The position numbers were made by a program, and so were the translations under genes. Shown here piece after piece: positions 52,082 to 61,627 of a DNA stretch of 64,000 bases. This DNA is from Spirochaetota bacterium (GTDB lineage Bacteria > Spirochaetota > UBA4802 > JAFGDQ01), in the NCBI GenBank assembly GCA_016934735.1, contig JAFGSG010000052.1:1-64000 (forward strand). The letters are read 5' to 3'. Every line of letters starts with the position of its first letter. Position 1 is the first letter of the stretch. Below the pieces are notes generated by a model, which did no database searches, was not told the origin of the DNA, and was given only the letters and a program-made list of their open reading frames with translations.

Positions 52082-53017
52082 ATGAACCGCAATAGAACAA
52101 ATATAAAAAAAGATGAATATATTTTCCGCGTTAATCGTGTCATTGATTACATAGATGCAAATATTGATCAGAAAATAACTCTGGCCTTGCTTTCCAGGAT
52201 TGCTAATTTCTCCGAATATCATTTTCATAGAATTTTTAAAAGCATAATCGGGGAACCGCTGATCAAATATATTCAAAGAATCAGAGTTGAAAAAGCAGCT
52301 GTTCAGCTTATTTATAATCCCCAAAAATTAATTACCGAAATCGCATTTGACTGCGGATTTTCTTCATCACAATTTTTTTCTAGGGTCTTCAAAGAATACT
52401 ATGAGATAAATGCAAGCCAATGGAGAAATAAAAACATTAATAAAAATAAAATTATCCGTACAAAAAGCAAGATAGTGAAAGAAATAAAATTTCCTTTTAA
52501 ATATTATAATATCAGGAATAATGCAAATATACCGGAATCATTTATTAATGTAAAAGAATTGCCGGATATGGAGGCAGCATATATCCGTCATATCGGCGCA
52601 TATAAGGGCAATTCGGATCTTTTCAAAAGCCTGTATTCAAAGCTTTTTAAATGGGCGGAAGCGCATAAATTGCTTAATTCAGATACAAGAACCATAGCGT
52701 TATATAATGACTTCCCGGAAATAACCGATGAAAAAAGACTTCGATTAACTGCATGCATCACTGTTCCCGAAAAAACGCTTGCGGATGGAGCAATCGGCAA
52801 ACTTAAAATCCGGGGAGGCAAATACGCTGTAGCGCGGTTTGAAATATTTAAAAATGAATTTGAAAGCGCATGGGACATGGTGTACGGCGAATGGCTTCCC
52901 GGAAGCGGTTATCAGCCGGAAGACAGGCCTGCATTTGAACTCTTTCACAACGATCCTGAACATCATCCGGAAAAAAAATATATTCTCGATATATGTGTTC
53001 CCGTAAAGCCTTTATAA
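52082..53017 (+). CDS. AraC regulator with GyrI-like ligand domain
   Basis: The 311-residue protein starts with two AraC helix-turn-helix motifs (IDANIDQKITLALLSRIANF and KLITEIAFDCGFSSSQFFSRVF; the second is the conserved one) and ends with a GyrI-like effector domain (MEAAYIRHIGAYKGN, AYEWLPGSGYQP-like). This is the Rob/SoxS-like drug-sensor architecture. It is 15 bases upstream of the TrmO-UvrA fusion gene, so it probably controls a toxic-compound response. Confidence 0.92.
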   Translation: MNRNRTNIKKDEYIFRVNRVIDYIDANIDQKITLALLSRIANFSEYHFHRIFKSIIGEPLIKYIQRIRVEKAAVQLIYNPQKLITEIAFDCGFSSSQFFSRVFKEYYEINASQWRNKNINKNKIIRTKSKIVKEIKFPFKYYNIRNNANIPESFINVKELPDMEAAYIRHIGAYKGNSDLFKSLYSKLFKWAEAHKLLNSDTRTIALYNDFPEITDEKRLRLTACITVPEKTLADGAIGKLKIRGGKYAVARFEIFKNEFESAWDMVYGEWLPGSGYQPEDRPAFELFHNDPEHHPEKKYILDICVPVKPL

Positions 53018-53032
53018 TAAACAGAGAATTTT

Positions 53033-56000
53033 ATGAAGAATTATAATTTACGCAGCATAGGCACGGTTGCTGAAAATGATTCATCCGGTAAAATAATAAT
53101 CTCGAATGAATACATACCCGCTCTGCTTCACATTGGAAAATTCAGTCATGTTATTGTTTTCTGGATACGCCGGAACAGAAACATGCCGGATAAATTCAAT
53201 TGCAATTCCGGTAAATTAAAACAGCTATTCGAAAAATATATAAAATATTCTCTCAGCCCGATTAATTTATCCGTTGCAAAAATAATTAATGTGAATGAAG
53301 AATCCGGCTCTATGGAATTATCCGGCTGTATCATTCCTGGCAGCGCGGTAATCGTGGATATAAAGCCATATTTCCCGGTCGAAGACAGAGTGAAGCAATG
53401 TCTTGTTCCTGACGAATTTTCTGTTTTGCCTCCGTTCGTTCCGGAAAATAATATTGCATTCTCCGGTCATGCGGTCATTCGTGAACACAAAAATTCAACG
53501 GCCGGAACAGCTTCCGGTACAGAAATCAAACAGAACGGCATTATCCGGAAAAAGGATGGTAAATGCCTGATCGAGCTGACAGACGCTGATTATAATTTTT
53601 TTGATTTTTTAAATAATTTTTCACATATACAGATTCTCTGGTGGTTCAGCCGTTTTGAAAAAGACAACTTCCGCAAAACCACTCAGTGCGATCCTCCTTA
53701 TGAAAAAGCCCCGAGAACGGGCGTCTTTGCTTCACGGTCACCTGTGCGCCCGAACCCGGTTGGTCTTACGACCGCGCGGATACTGGAAATCGTGCCGAAG
53801 AAAAAAATAATTGAAATAAATGCAATTGACGCTTTTGATAAAACGCCCGTGCTGGACATCAGACCGTATATTCCGTTTATCAACAGAGTTGAAAAATGCG
53901 TTGTGCCTGTATGGGTTGACCACTGGAGCGAATGGTTTACAGAGCAGGAACGAGGATCAGGTTCAGAAAATATCGCATTAACTGATTCCGATTTCAGCAG
54001 ACTCTGCAACTTATCCGGCTTTGATAAAACACAGGCTGAACCCCAACCTGAACCTGTACCTATTAATGCATCTGTTATAGAAAATTCAGCAGGCGATTTT
54101 ATTGCCGTAATCGGGGCAAAAGAGAACAACCTGAAAAATATTTCATTGAAAATCCCTAAAAATAAAATGACTGTCATTACTGGATTAAGCGGAAGCGGAA
54201 AATCAACGCTTGCTTTTGATACAATCTATGCAGAAAGCAGACGAAGATTTATGGACAGTATTTCTTCGACCGGCAAGCAGTTCTTTAAACAATTCGAACG
54301 CCCGGCAGTTGATCAGATCCTGAATTTGCCGCCTGCAATTGCTGTTGAACAGAAAGCAATAAGCAGAAACGCCCGTTCTACCGTGGGAACAGTATCGGAA
54401 ATAAACGATTACCTGCGCCTGCTTTATGCGCGCATAGGAGTCCGCCACTGCCCTGAGTGCGGAAGAGCTGTTGAACCAAAAACAGCATCTGAGATCGCAA
54501 ACCTTCTTTTAAATATGTACAAGGGTACATCCTTCACTATCGCGTCCGTAAAAGATAATAAACCTAAAGGAGAGTTTGCTGTCCCAGCAGGATCAGATGC
54601 TGCAGATTTTTCCGGTAAGTTAAATCCAATTATTAAGGAGATACTTGAAAAAGAAAGCGGTGCATTTCAAGTTCTAATACCGGAAAACGATGCTTTTATT
54701 CTTCATACACGGAATCATTGTTATTATTGCGGGAAATCATTCTTTGAGCTGACCCCTTCATATTTCAGCAATAACAATCCGGAAAGCATGTGCCCTGACT
54801 GCAGCGGCCTTGGAACACAAATGAACGTTTCACCTGACCTGATTGTAGCCTGTCCCGATAAATCTATTCTTGACAGCGCATCCGGCTGGTGGGGAGATCT
54901 GAAAAAATTCATCAATAAGCCTACGGGCAACTGGATGAAAGGCGAAGTAATCGCGCTTGCGCAAAGTATGAATATTGATCTTGAAATTCCCTGGAATAAG
55001 CTTCCTGATGAATTCAGACAGAAAGCGCTCTTCGGCACCGAAGGAGAAACCGTGAATCTGAGTTACAGAGGTTCAAAAGGACGATCCGGCGATATTTCCC
55101 GGCCCGTTGAAGGAGCCGTAAACCATATCAAACGTCTTTTCCGGGTTTCACATGGTAAAGCTTCAAGTGAATTTTATCTGCAGTTCATGGATGAAAAAGA
55201 ATGTCCGGCATGTCATGGAGAACAGCTTTCGTCCGAAGCCCGTTATATCACTGTTGCGGGTAAAAGATTTCCTGAAATAACCGCCATGTCAATCAATTCT
55301 TTGCATGAATGGCTGCGGAAGCTCCCGGAGAATCTTTCTAAAAACCAAATGGATATATCAAGGGAAATTATTGAATCGATTTTACAAAGAGCAGAATCAC
55401 TGATAAATACAGGGCTTCATTACCTTACATTAAAACGCTCCCTGCCTACACTATCCGGAGGCGAAGCTCAGCGCCTTCGTTTATCTACGCAGCTCGGATG
55501 CGGATTAACGAATCTTCTTTATATTCTGGACGAACCTTCTGTCGGCCTCCATCACAGCGATCATAAAAAACTTATTAATACCATGAAACGCCTACGGGAC
55601 AACGGCAATACATTAATTGTTGTTGAACACGACGAAGACACCATGCTTGAAGCCGATCATTTAATAGATATGGGCCCGGGAGCAGGTATGAACGGGGGTC
55701 AAATAACAGCCCAGGGCACGCCTGATGAAATAATGCAAAACAATTACTCTCTGACAGGCAGATATTTAAGAAAGAAAATAATAACAGGATCGGGTATAAA
55801 GAAAAATGCGCGAACAAATTACGGTTATCTGACACTTAAAGGCGCGTGCAAAAACAATTTAAAAAATATCAATGTATCTTTCCCCCTCGGTATGTTTATC
55901 TGCATTACAGGTAAAAGCGGTTCAGGTAAAAGCAGCCTTATTACAAAAACGCTTTCTCCTTTACTGAAATATTATTATGATCACGGTATTCTGATCAAAG

Positions 56001-56785
56001 GCGATTATGATGCACTTGAAGGCGCGGAGCTGATTGACAATGTTATTACAATAACACAGGAAGCAATCGGTCGTTCGCCGCGGTCAAACCCAGCGACATA
56101 CACAGGTGTTTTTGAGGAAATCAGGGAAATCTTTGCTTCAACGCCACAGGCGAAAAACAGGAAATACACAGCAAACAGATTCAGCTTTAACAGTAAAGAC
56201 GGCCGCTGTGATTCATGCGAAGGCGACGGCAGGAAAAAAATTGAAATGAATTTTATGCCTGACGTATGGATTACCTGTCCTGATTGTGATGGAAAACGTT
56301 TTAATAAAGAGACACTTGAAATAATCTTTAAAAATAAAAGCATTGCCGATATTATGGAAATGGATATTAATGAAGCCGCTATTTTGTTTTCCGATAACGG
56401 CAAAATTTCGCAAATTTTAAATACCCTTAAAGATGTCGGGCTGGGATATCTAAAATTAGGACAAAGCGCTCTGACTTTATCCGGCGGTGAAGCGCAAAGA
56501 GTGAAATTATCCAGGGAATTGAGCAAAATAAAAACCGGAAAATGTATATATATTATTGATGAACCGTCAACCGGTTTACATTTTTCAGATATCGACCATC
56601 TGCTTGTACTTATTCATCGGATAGTTGATTCCGGAAATACGGTTATTATTATAGAACACAATACTGACATTATTAAAAATGCCGACTGGATAATTGAGCT
56701 GGGGCCGGAAGGAGGCGATAATGGCGGCTATATTATATACGAAGGGACGCCTGATAACCTGATATACAATCATTACAGGAACTGA
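53033..56785 (+). CDS. TrmO-TrmO-UvrA fusion protein
   Basis: A 1250-residue protein with three parts. Residues ~1-145 look like a degenerate TrmO/TsaA domain (LRSIGTVAEN). Residues ~163-300 are a full TrmO domain with the SAM-binding RTGVFASRSPVRPNPVGLT. From ~357 to the end it is UvrA-type: Walker A GLSGSGKST, a CPECG zinc knuckle, TLSGGEAQRLRLS, second Walker A GKSGSGKSS, RCDSCEGDGRKK...CPDCDGK zinc module and ALTLSGGEAQRVKLS plus YIIDEPSTGLH. TrmO methylates t6A37 in tRNA; UvrA recognises damaged DNA. The UvrA part (~894 residues) looks like a UvrA2/DrrC-type paralogue. Confidence 0.92.
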   Translation: MKNYNLRSIGTVAENDSSGKIIISNEYIPALLHIGKFSHVIVFWIRRNRNMPDKFNCNSGKLKQLFEKYIKYSLSPINLSVAKIINVNEESGSMELSGCIIPGSAVIVDIKPYFPVEDRVKQCLVPDEFSVLPPFVPENNIAFSGHAVIREHKNSTAGTASGTEIKQNGIIRKKDGKCLIELTDADYNFFDFLNNFSHIQILWWFSRFEKDNFRKTTQCDPPYEKAPRTGVFASRSPVRPNPVGLTTARILEIVPKKKIIEINAIDAFDKTPVLDIRPYIPFINRVEKCVVPVWVDHWSEWFTEQERGSGSENIALTDSDFSRLCNLSGFDKTQAEPQPEPVPINASVIENSAGDFIAVIGAKENNLKNISLKIPKNKMTVITGLSGSGKSTLAFDTIYAESRRRFMDSISSTGKQFFKQFERPAVDQILNLPPAIAVEQKAISRNARSTVGTVSEINDYLRLLYARIGVRHCPECGRAVEPKTASEIANLLLNMYKGTSFTIASVKDNKPKGEFAVPAGSDAADFSGKLNPIIKEILEKESGAFQVLIPENDAFILHTRNHCYYCGKSFFELTPSYFSNNNPESMCPDCSGLGTQMNVSPDLIVACPDKSILDSASGWWGDLKKFINKPTGNWMKGEVIALAQSMNIDLEIPWNKLPDEFRQKALFGTEGETVNLSYRGSKGRSGDISRPVEGAVNHIKRLFRVSHGKASSEFYLQFMDEKECPACHGEQLSSEARYITVAGKRFPEITAMSINSLHEWLRKLPENLSKNQMDISREIIESILQRAESLINTGLHYLTLKRSLPTLSGGEAQRLRLSTQLGCGLTNLLYILDEPSVGLHHSDHKKLINTMKRLRDNGNTLIVVEHDEDTMLEADHLIDMGPGAGMNGGQITAQGTPDEIMQNNYSLTGRYLRKKIITGSGIKKNARTNYGYLTLKGACKNNLKNINVSFPLGMFICITGKSGSGKSSLITKTLSPLLKYYYDHGILIKGDYDALEGAELIDNVITITQEAIGRSPRSNPATYTGVFEEIREIFASTPQAKNRKYTANRFSFNSKDGRCDSCEGDGRKKIEMNFMPDVWITCPDCDGKRFNKETLEIIFKNKSIADIMEMDINEAAILFSDNGKISQILNTLKDVGLGYLKLGQSALTLSGGEAQRVKLSRELSKIKTGKCIYIIDEPSTGLHFSDIDHLLVLIHRIVDSGNTVIIIEHNTDIIKNADWIIELGPEGGDNGGYIIYEGTPDNLIYNHYRN

Positions 56786-56789
56786 CTAA

Positions 56790-57434
56790 ATGAATTCTAA
56801 TAAATTTATAATTACAGACGAATGCAGAAAAAATCTGCTTAAATATACCTTAAAAGCATTTTCATATATTCCGGAAATTGATGATCCTGTAATACTGGAC
56901 ATCGGCTGCGGTACAGGCGTACCGACTGTTGCTTTAGCTGAAAATTTCAGCGGAATAATATACGCGCTTGACTCAGACAAATCTAGTTTAGATCGGCTTC
57001 AGGAAAAAGTGAATCAATTAAAATTCAAAAACAAAATTAAAATAATTCATTCTTCTTTTAATGATGATCTTAAATTTATTGAAAAATTCGATATTATTTT
57101 AGCGGAAGGATTTCTTAATGCTGTAGGATTTGAATACGGATTGCCTATCCTTTTAAAGAATCTAAAAAAAGCAGGTTATTTCATAATCCATGATGAAATA
57201 AAAGAAGATACACATAAAAAAGATTTATTTAAAAAATACGATTTGCAACTCATAGACTCATTCAGGCTGGAAAAAAACGAATGGTGGGATGATTATTACA
57301 ATTGTCTGGAAGCAAAGATTATTAAGTTAAATGATAAGTCGTTATTTCAGAATGAAATATCCGAAATAAATCAATATAAAAAAGATCCAGAAAAATTTAA
57401 GTCATTATATTACATCCTGCAAAATAAAAATTGA
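56790..57434 (+). CDS. Class I SAM-dependent methyltransferase
   Basis: A 214-residue methyltransferase: motif I VILDIGCGTGVPTVAL (about residue 34), motif II acidic end IYALDSD, and FDIILAEG as motif IV. No target-specific domain is seen; it could modify a small molecule (for example a drug or arsenical) or a protein. It starts 4 bases after the TrmO-UvrA stop, so it belongs to the same AraC-led unit. Confidence 0.9.
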   Translation: MNSNKFIITDECRKNLLKYTLKAFSYIPEIDDPVILDIGCGTGVPTVALAENFSGIIYALDSDKSSLDRLQEKVNQLKFKNKIKIIHSSFNDDLKFIEKFDIILAEGFLNAVGFEYGLPILLKNLKKAGYFIIHDEIKEDTHKKDLFKKYDLQLIDSFRLEKNEWWDDYYNCLEAKIIKLNDKSLFQNEISEINQYKKDPEKFKSLYYILQNKN

Positions 57435-57464
57435 TCCTTACATTGAGTTTCCATAAACGATCAG

Positions 57465-58217
57465 CTATGCTGCTAAAGATGGATGATTTCTTTTCCTGTT
57501 TATTATTAACCCGGCAATAATAACACAAATTCCAATAATCAGAATTACTGATCTTGCCTGCGGATATAAAAGATCAGATACTTCTGCTGACTGGACAAGC
57601 ACATCATAACATGCACCAACTCCCCAGAAGAACGGATATATAAGCAGAGCGCTGTTGGCTATTCTGAAAACTAAAGCGTACATTATCCCTACGAATAATA
57701 ATTTGCCGAATTCAGGCTGGAAGCCTGCGTGATGCAACGAGTAAAATACGGCCGCAATCAGTATTGCCGGAATGATCCCGAATGATCGCTCTGTTGCAGT
57801 TCTTATATAGGAATAGAACACGATTGTTTCGAAGATGCCAGCGAGCATTATATATGCCATTTTCCAGAAGATTTCGCCGGTAAAAACAAAATTATCTGGC
57901 AAAGGAACTTCATTAAGGAACATGAATAGAAGAAGGCCGCCAAGTATCAAATTAATCGGCAGGAAGATATACCATTTGCTTACATGCAGACCGTATTCCT
58001 TATAGCTTTGTTTTCTGTTTATCATAAATAAAGGCAGTCCGATTCCGAACAGCAATATCATGAGAATGTCTCTGAGAAATATTGAAATGAAGTAATTTTC
58101 AGAAGCGTAAATCATCGCAACGGATAATCCTACAACAATTATTCCGACCGCTATTGATATCATTGCATCCGGCTGCGGATTCCATTTGAATAATTTTTTT
58201 ATAAATCTTTCTTTCAT
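57465..58217 (-). CDS. CPBP/Abi-like membrane protein
   Basis: A 250-residue protein with about seven hydrophobic helices. The pattern fits the CPBP (CAAX-protease-like) family: a FETIVFYSYIR segment in place of E-E-x3-R and FYSLHH in place of F-x3-H. The second Glu and the Arg spacing are off, so proteolytic activity is doubtful. It converges with the methyltransferase gene. AGGAGATC precedes the ATG. Confidence 0.7.
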   Translation of the reverse strand: MKERFIKKLFKWNPQPDAMISIAVGIIVVGLSVAMIYASENYFISIFLRDILMILLFGIGLPLFMINRKQSYKEYGLHVSKWYIFLPINLILGGLLLFMFLNEVPLPDNFVFTGEIFWKMAYIMLAGIFETIVFYSYIRTATERSFGIIPAILIAAVFYSLHHAGFQPEFGKLLFVGIMYALVFRIANSALLIYPFFWGVGACYDVLVQSAEVSDLLYPQARSVILIIGICVIIAGLIINRKRNHPSLAA

Positions 58218-58379
58218 ACGAGATCTCCTGATTTTTTCCTTCGCATCTGGATCTGTTAATATAAAACCCTATGTTTAATAAGACGAAATATTAAATTAAT
58301 CATTGTAAATTAAATTTATATAATTCTTTGTTAATAGTATATTACAGCTGATCCAATGTCAAAAAATTTAAAAAAGTCA

Positions 58380-58410
58380 TTGACCTTCCAGTTACTGTAA
58401 TAGCGAGACT
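58380..58410 (+). promoter_or_regulatory. MerR-type promoter/operator
   Basis: TTGACC (-35) runs into ACCTTCCAGTTACTG, the left half and centre of the usual MerR-family operator; the right half (TAATAG) is degraded from GAAGGT. A weak -10 (GAGACT) follows after 19 bases, the long spacer typical of MerR promoters. It lies ~60 bases before the MerR-type gene. Confidence 0.65.
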
Positions 58411-58446
58411 CGATCCAGTTTATAATTCAAATGGAGCAGGTATTAT

Positions 58447-59256
58447 ATGTATTCAATCGGACAGTTTTCCACAATAACAAAGATCCCGTGCAAAACGCTT
58501 CGGTATTATGATGAAATTGGCCTCCTGAAACCCGCTATGACAGATGATGATAATAATTACAGGTATTATGATCACAATTCAGTTCTACAGGCTCAGCAGA
58601 TTTTAATTTATCGTAATTGCGGAATGCCTCTTGAAAAGATCAGAGAACTTCTTGAAGAAACAAAAGATAAGGAAAATCTGTACGAAATTCTGATTACCCA
58701 GTTATCGGTTCTGGATCAGAAAATAAATGAGACACATACCAGCCGCTCCAGATTGGAAGAAATCATCAAATCACTGGAGGGAGAGAAAATGTATCCTGTT
58801 GAGTTAATTATAAAAGAGGATCAGCATGTTATCAGCATGCGTCAGAGGGGGAATCATGAAACGATTTCCGCAATTTTAAGCAAGTTGTTTGAAACAGCTG
58901 CTGTGGAAAAATTAACAATTGCAGGGCCTCATACAATTATATGGCATGAAGAAAAAGATTTTTCACGCGACGACGTTGATATGGAAATATATGTTCCGAT
59001 TGAAAACAGCGCGGGCGTCAGTTGTGGATTATTTCAGAAAATGCCGGCTGGAGATTTCTGCCGTACAATGTACAAAGGGAGCATGACAACATTAAGTTCA
59101 GCTTACGAGAGGATTTATGATTTTATCAGCAAAAATCATTATATAATCACAGGACCCTTTCGGGAAACATATTCGAGCAGGATGGGGTTCATAAATCCAA
59201 ACGAAATGGAAATAGAATTATCCGTTCCTGTAATACAAAACGCAAAGGGGAAATAA
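58447..59256 (+). CDS. MerR regulator with GyrI-like effector domain
   Basis: The 269-residue protein has an N-terminal MerR winged helix (YSIGQFSTITKIPCKTLRYYDEIGLLKP), a long coiled coil (~75-115) and a C-terminal GyrI-like/BmrR-type ligand domain (MEIYVPIENSA, GPFRETYSS). BmrR/BltR-type proteins bind lipophilic cations and activate export genes. GGAGCAGG precedes the ATG. The CPBP gene follows after 2 bases, so that gene is the likely target. Confidence 0.93.
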   Translation: MYSIGQFSTITKIPCKTLRYYDEIGLLKPAMTDDDNNYRYYDHNSVLQAQQILIYRNCGMPLEKIRELLEETKDKENLYEILITQLSVLDQKINETHTSRSRLEEIIKSLEGEKMYPVELIIKEDQHVISMRQRGNHETISAILSKLFETAAVEKLTIAGPHTIIWHEEKDFSRDDVDMEIYVPIENSAGVSCGLFQKMPAGDFCRTMYKGSMTTLSSAYERIYDFISKNHYIITGPFRETYSSRMGFINPNEMEIELSVPVIQNAKGK

Positions 59257-59258
59257 CA

Positions 59259-59969
59259 ATGGATAACAACAAAAAAAATTTATTACTGACTTTGACCGAC
59301 TATTTAGCGTGGACATTGTTCCTGGCCCTGGGCAGCTTTTTATTCGTAACAATAAAAAACAACGAAGCTCCGGGAAGCATTATCCTTGGAGTGTCATCCG
59401 CGGTTTTCGGAATAATTATTCCATATCATCTCAGAAGAATAAAGATCAATGAGTACAGGTTCCTGCCGGAAAAAAAAATTATCCGGACAATAATCATAAC
59501 CCTGATGTTTTTCGTGTTCTGCATATTTATTTTCCCGTCCGGATTTCTGGGAACTGATAATACATTTAAATTTTTTAGCAATATTCCTGATCCCCTGACA
59601 ATCATCTCAACATTTTTATTTCTGCTGTTCTCTGCGGCTGTTTATGGATTTATTTTCTGGGGAGGATTGCTGTACGCTGTGAAAAATAACTCGAATAAAA
59701 TCATTGCTTTGTTAACGACCAGCGTACTGTTCAGCCTTTATCATTTTTCGCAGTTCCCGTTTACGCCGGTTACTTTTCCATTCCTTGCGTGGATGTTTAT
59801 CTGGGCGGTTATGTTAACAGCGCTGACATTAATAAACAATTGTGTTCTTCCGACAATTATTGTGCATCAGTTCGGACAGTTTGTTTACTTTGCTTCTTCA
59901 AAAGAAAATCCGTTCACGGAAATTAAAAGTTCAATAACCAGTTTTGCCCTTCTCGGGTTACTTCTTTAA
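59259..59969 (+). CDS. CPBP-family-like membrane protein
   Basis: A 236-residue protein with six to seven helices. FSLYHFSQFPF resembles the CPBP F-x3-H motif and INNCVLPTIIVHQFGQ its third motif; the first E-E-x3-R motif is not seen (AAVYGFIFWGGLLYAV). It is thus a likely non-protease relative. It is coupled to the MerR gene (2-base gap) and could help resistance to the compound sensed by it. Confidence 0.7.
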   Translation: MDNNKKNLLLTLTDYLAWTLFLALGSFLFVTIKNNEAPGSIILGVSSAVFGIIIPYHLRRIKINEYRFLPEKKIIRTIIITLMFFVFCIFIFPSGFLGTDNTFKFFSNIPDPLTIISTFLFLLFSAAVYGFIFWGGLLYAVKNNSNKIIALLTTSVLFSLYHFSQFPFTPVTFPFLAWMFIWAVMLTALTLINNCVLPTIIVHQFGQFVYFASSKENPFTEIKSSITSFALLGLLL

Positions 59970-60052
59970 ATATATTTTTTAATATTCAGAAACTCTAACA
60001 AGATAAAAACATCCTGATAATATCAAGCTGCAATAAAATATAAATCGCTTCA

Positions 60053-60967
60053 TCAGATCAGTGAATATACGAATGGCCAGGCCATGTAAGCAGAGAATAA
60101 AAGAATAATAGAATATGAAGCTATCTCCAGGATCGCGGCTATTCTTGCAAGCCTTGTTTTATTTTGCTTTATCCTCGCAAAAAGCGTCTCCCTGCCTGCA
60201 TAAGCAATATATCCTGATACTGAGATCACTATTCCCATGCCTAAAGACATTGCAATGACTCCAGCAATGCCTGCTGCGATAAGATCAAGATAAATTGAAA
60301 GCAGCAGAACCATGGTAACTCCCGGACACGGCACAAGGCTTGTAACTATTATGACTGAATACAATTTTGCTTTTTTATTATCAGAAGGGAGTTGCTCCTT
60401 TTTAGCAAAAAGAGATAACGCCCTTGCTGCAATAAAAGAAACCGCAATTATAACAAGAGCTAAAAACGTGAAACCTTCCATGTAAATATATACTCTGTCT
60501 GTTCCGGACAGACTGGCTATTGTCTTCTGAACAAGCCATATCAAAAGTATTATAAAAATGCTTACACCTGCATGTATCCCTGCAGAAAGAAATCCGGCTG
60601 CAGCAGGTTCAGGCAGCCTCGCTTTTCTGGAAAGGAAAAGAGAAAATATAACGGTTTTCCTGTGACCAGGCCCCATGGCATGGAAAAGCCCGTACATAAA
60701 TGAAGCTGCAATGAAAATTATAATCAGGTCGCCCGAATCGCCGGACTTGATCTGTCTTAGTAGGCCTGCGATCTTATCCCTGTATTCGAATTGCAGATCA
60801 GTAAAAGGCCCAGTGCCTCCGGATGCTACCGGCGGGGGAGCCGGTGTTATCTTTCCTTCTTCTCCGAAAAAAGGATTTGCTGACAGTGTATTCAGGAAGA
60901 ATAAAAATAATAAACATGCGAATCCTGCGATCGCTTTAATGTTTTTTATGATTTTTGACTTATGCAT
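60053..60967 (-). CDS. NicO/RcnA-type nickel-cobalt transporter
   Basis: The 304-residue protein has a signal-like first helix, a Pro-rich periplasmic stretch and six further helices. The metal motif FHAMGPGHRKT (H-A-x-G-P-G-H) and SLVPCPGVTMVLLL are the NicO/RcnA family marks. It moves Ni2+/Co2+ (import or export cannot be told). Its start is 12 bases after the DUF1007 gene, the usual pair for periplasmic metal binding plus transport. Confidence 0.92.
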   Translation of the reverse strand: MHKSKIIKNIKAIAGFACLLFLFFLNTLSANPFFGEEGKITPAPPPVASGGTGPFTDLQFEYRDKIAGLLRQIKSGDSGDLIIIFIAASFMYGLFHAMGPGHRKTVIFSLFLSRKARLPEPAAAGFLSAGIHAGVSIFIILLIWLVQKTIASLSGTDRVYIYMEGFTFLALVIIAVSFIAARALSLFAKKEQLPSDNKKAKLYSVIIVTSLVPCPGVTMVLLLSIYLDLIAAGIAGVIAMSLGMGIVISVSGYIAYAGRETLFARIKQNKTRLARIAAILEIASYSIILLFSAYMAWPFVYSLI

Positions 60968-60979
60968 AATCCGGGGCTG

Positions 60980-61627
60980 CTATTCCTTGAAGAATAATCG
61001 GATTTCGTCAGGGTATGCGGTTTCAAGTCCGGGTTTCCATTTTTTATAGATGCGCATATCACTGGCCGCGCCCAGGGGGTTGTAATATACCGGATAATCT
61101 TTATTTTTAGCAATCTCAAATTCAGGAGATTTACCTGATGTTTGCTTTATTGTAACCGGGATTTCTGAATATTTTATATCACAATAAAAGCTTCTGTCAA
61201 ATACGGCTATATAAAAATCATCTCCATAATTCATGCCCTGCAGAGGCACATAAAAGCAATAAAAAAGGAGATTGTCCTTCTGCCATGCCTTGAAATTTTC
61301 AACTTTTTTCGGATGCTGTCTCATCTTATTCTTTCGTAAAAATAAAAAATATCCGTAATTCTTTAAATTTATGAATGCTCCGTTATAGATATCCTTTATT
61401 TCATTATCTTCAAACAATCCGTTTTTATTTTTATCAAATTCATGGATTACAGAAGCGCTGAAATAATCATCAAACTGCCATTCAACCCAGAATCCGGCGC
61501 ATTTGTCTTCACTGTATTCAACTTCCAGTTTTGAGTATAGCCGGACATGAGGATGAGCCGAAACGGCTGTTTCAAATGCCAAAATAAGTACGAATAAAAT
61601 TAATGGGATGGTTCTCATTGTTTGCAT
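60980..61627 (-). CDS. DUF1007 periplasmic protein
   Basis: The 215-residue protein begins MQTMRTIPLILFVLIL; a signal peptide ends at SAHPHV, the typical H-P-H-V mature N-terminus of DUF1007 proteins and a probable metal ligand. EFDKNKNGLFEDNE is an EF-hand-like loop. Earlier in-frame starts give a non-signal N-terminus. It is thought to feed the coupled NicO transporter. Confidence 0.9.
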   Translation of the reverse strand: MQTMRTIPLILFVLILAFETAVSAHPHVRLYSKLEVEYSEDKCAGFWVEWQFDDYFSASVIHEFDKNKNGLFEDNEIKDIYNGAFINLKNYGYFLFLRKNKMRQHPKKVENFKAWQKDNLLFYCFYVPLQGMNYGDDFYIAVFDRSFYCDIKYSEIPVTIKQTSGKSPEFEIAKNKDYPVYYNPLGAASDMRIYKKWKPGLETAYPDEIRLFFKE

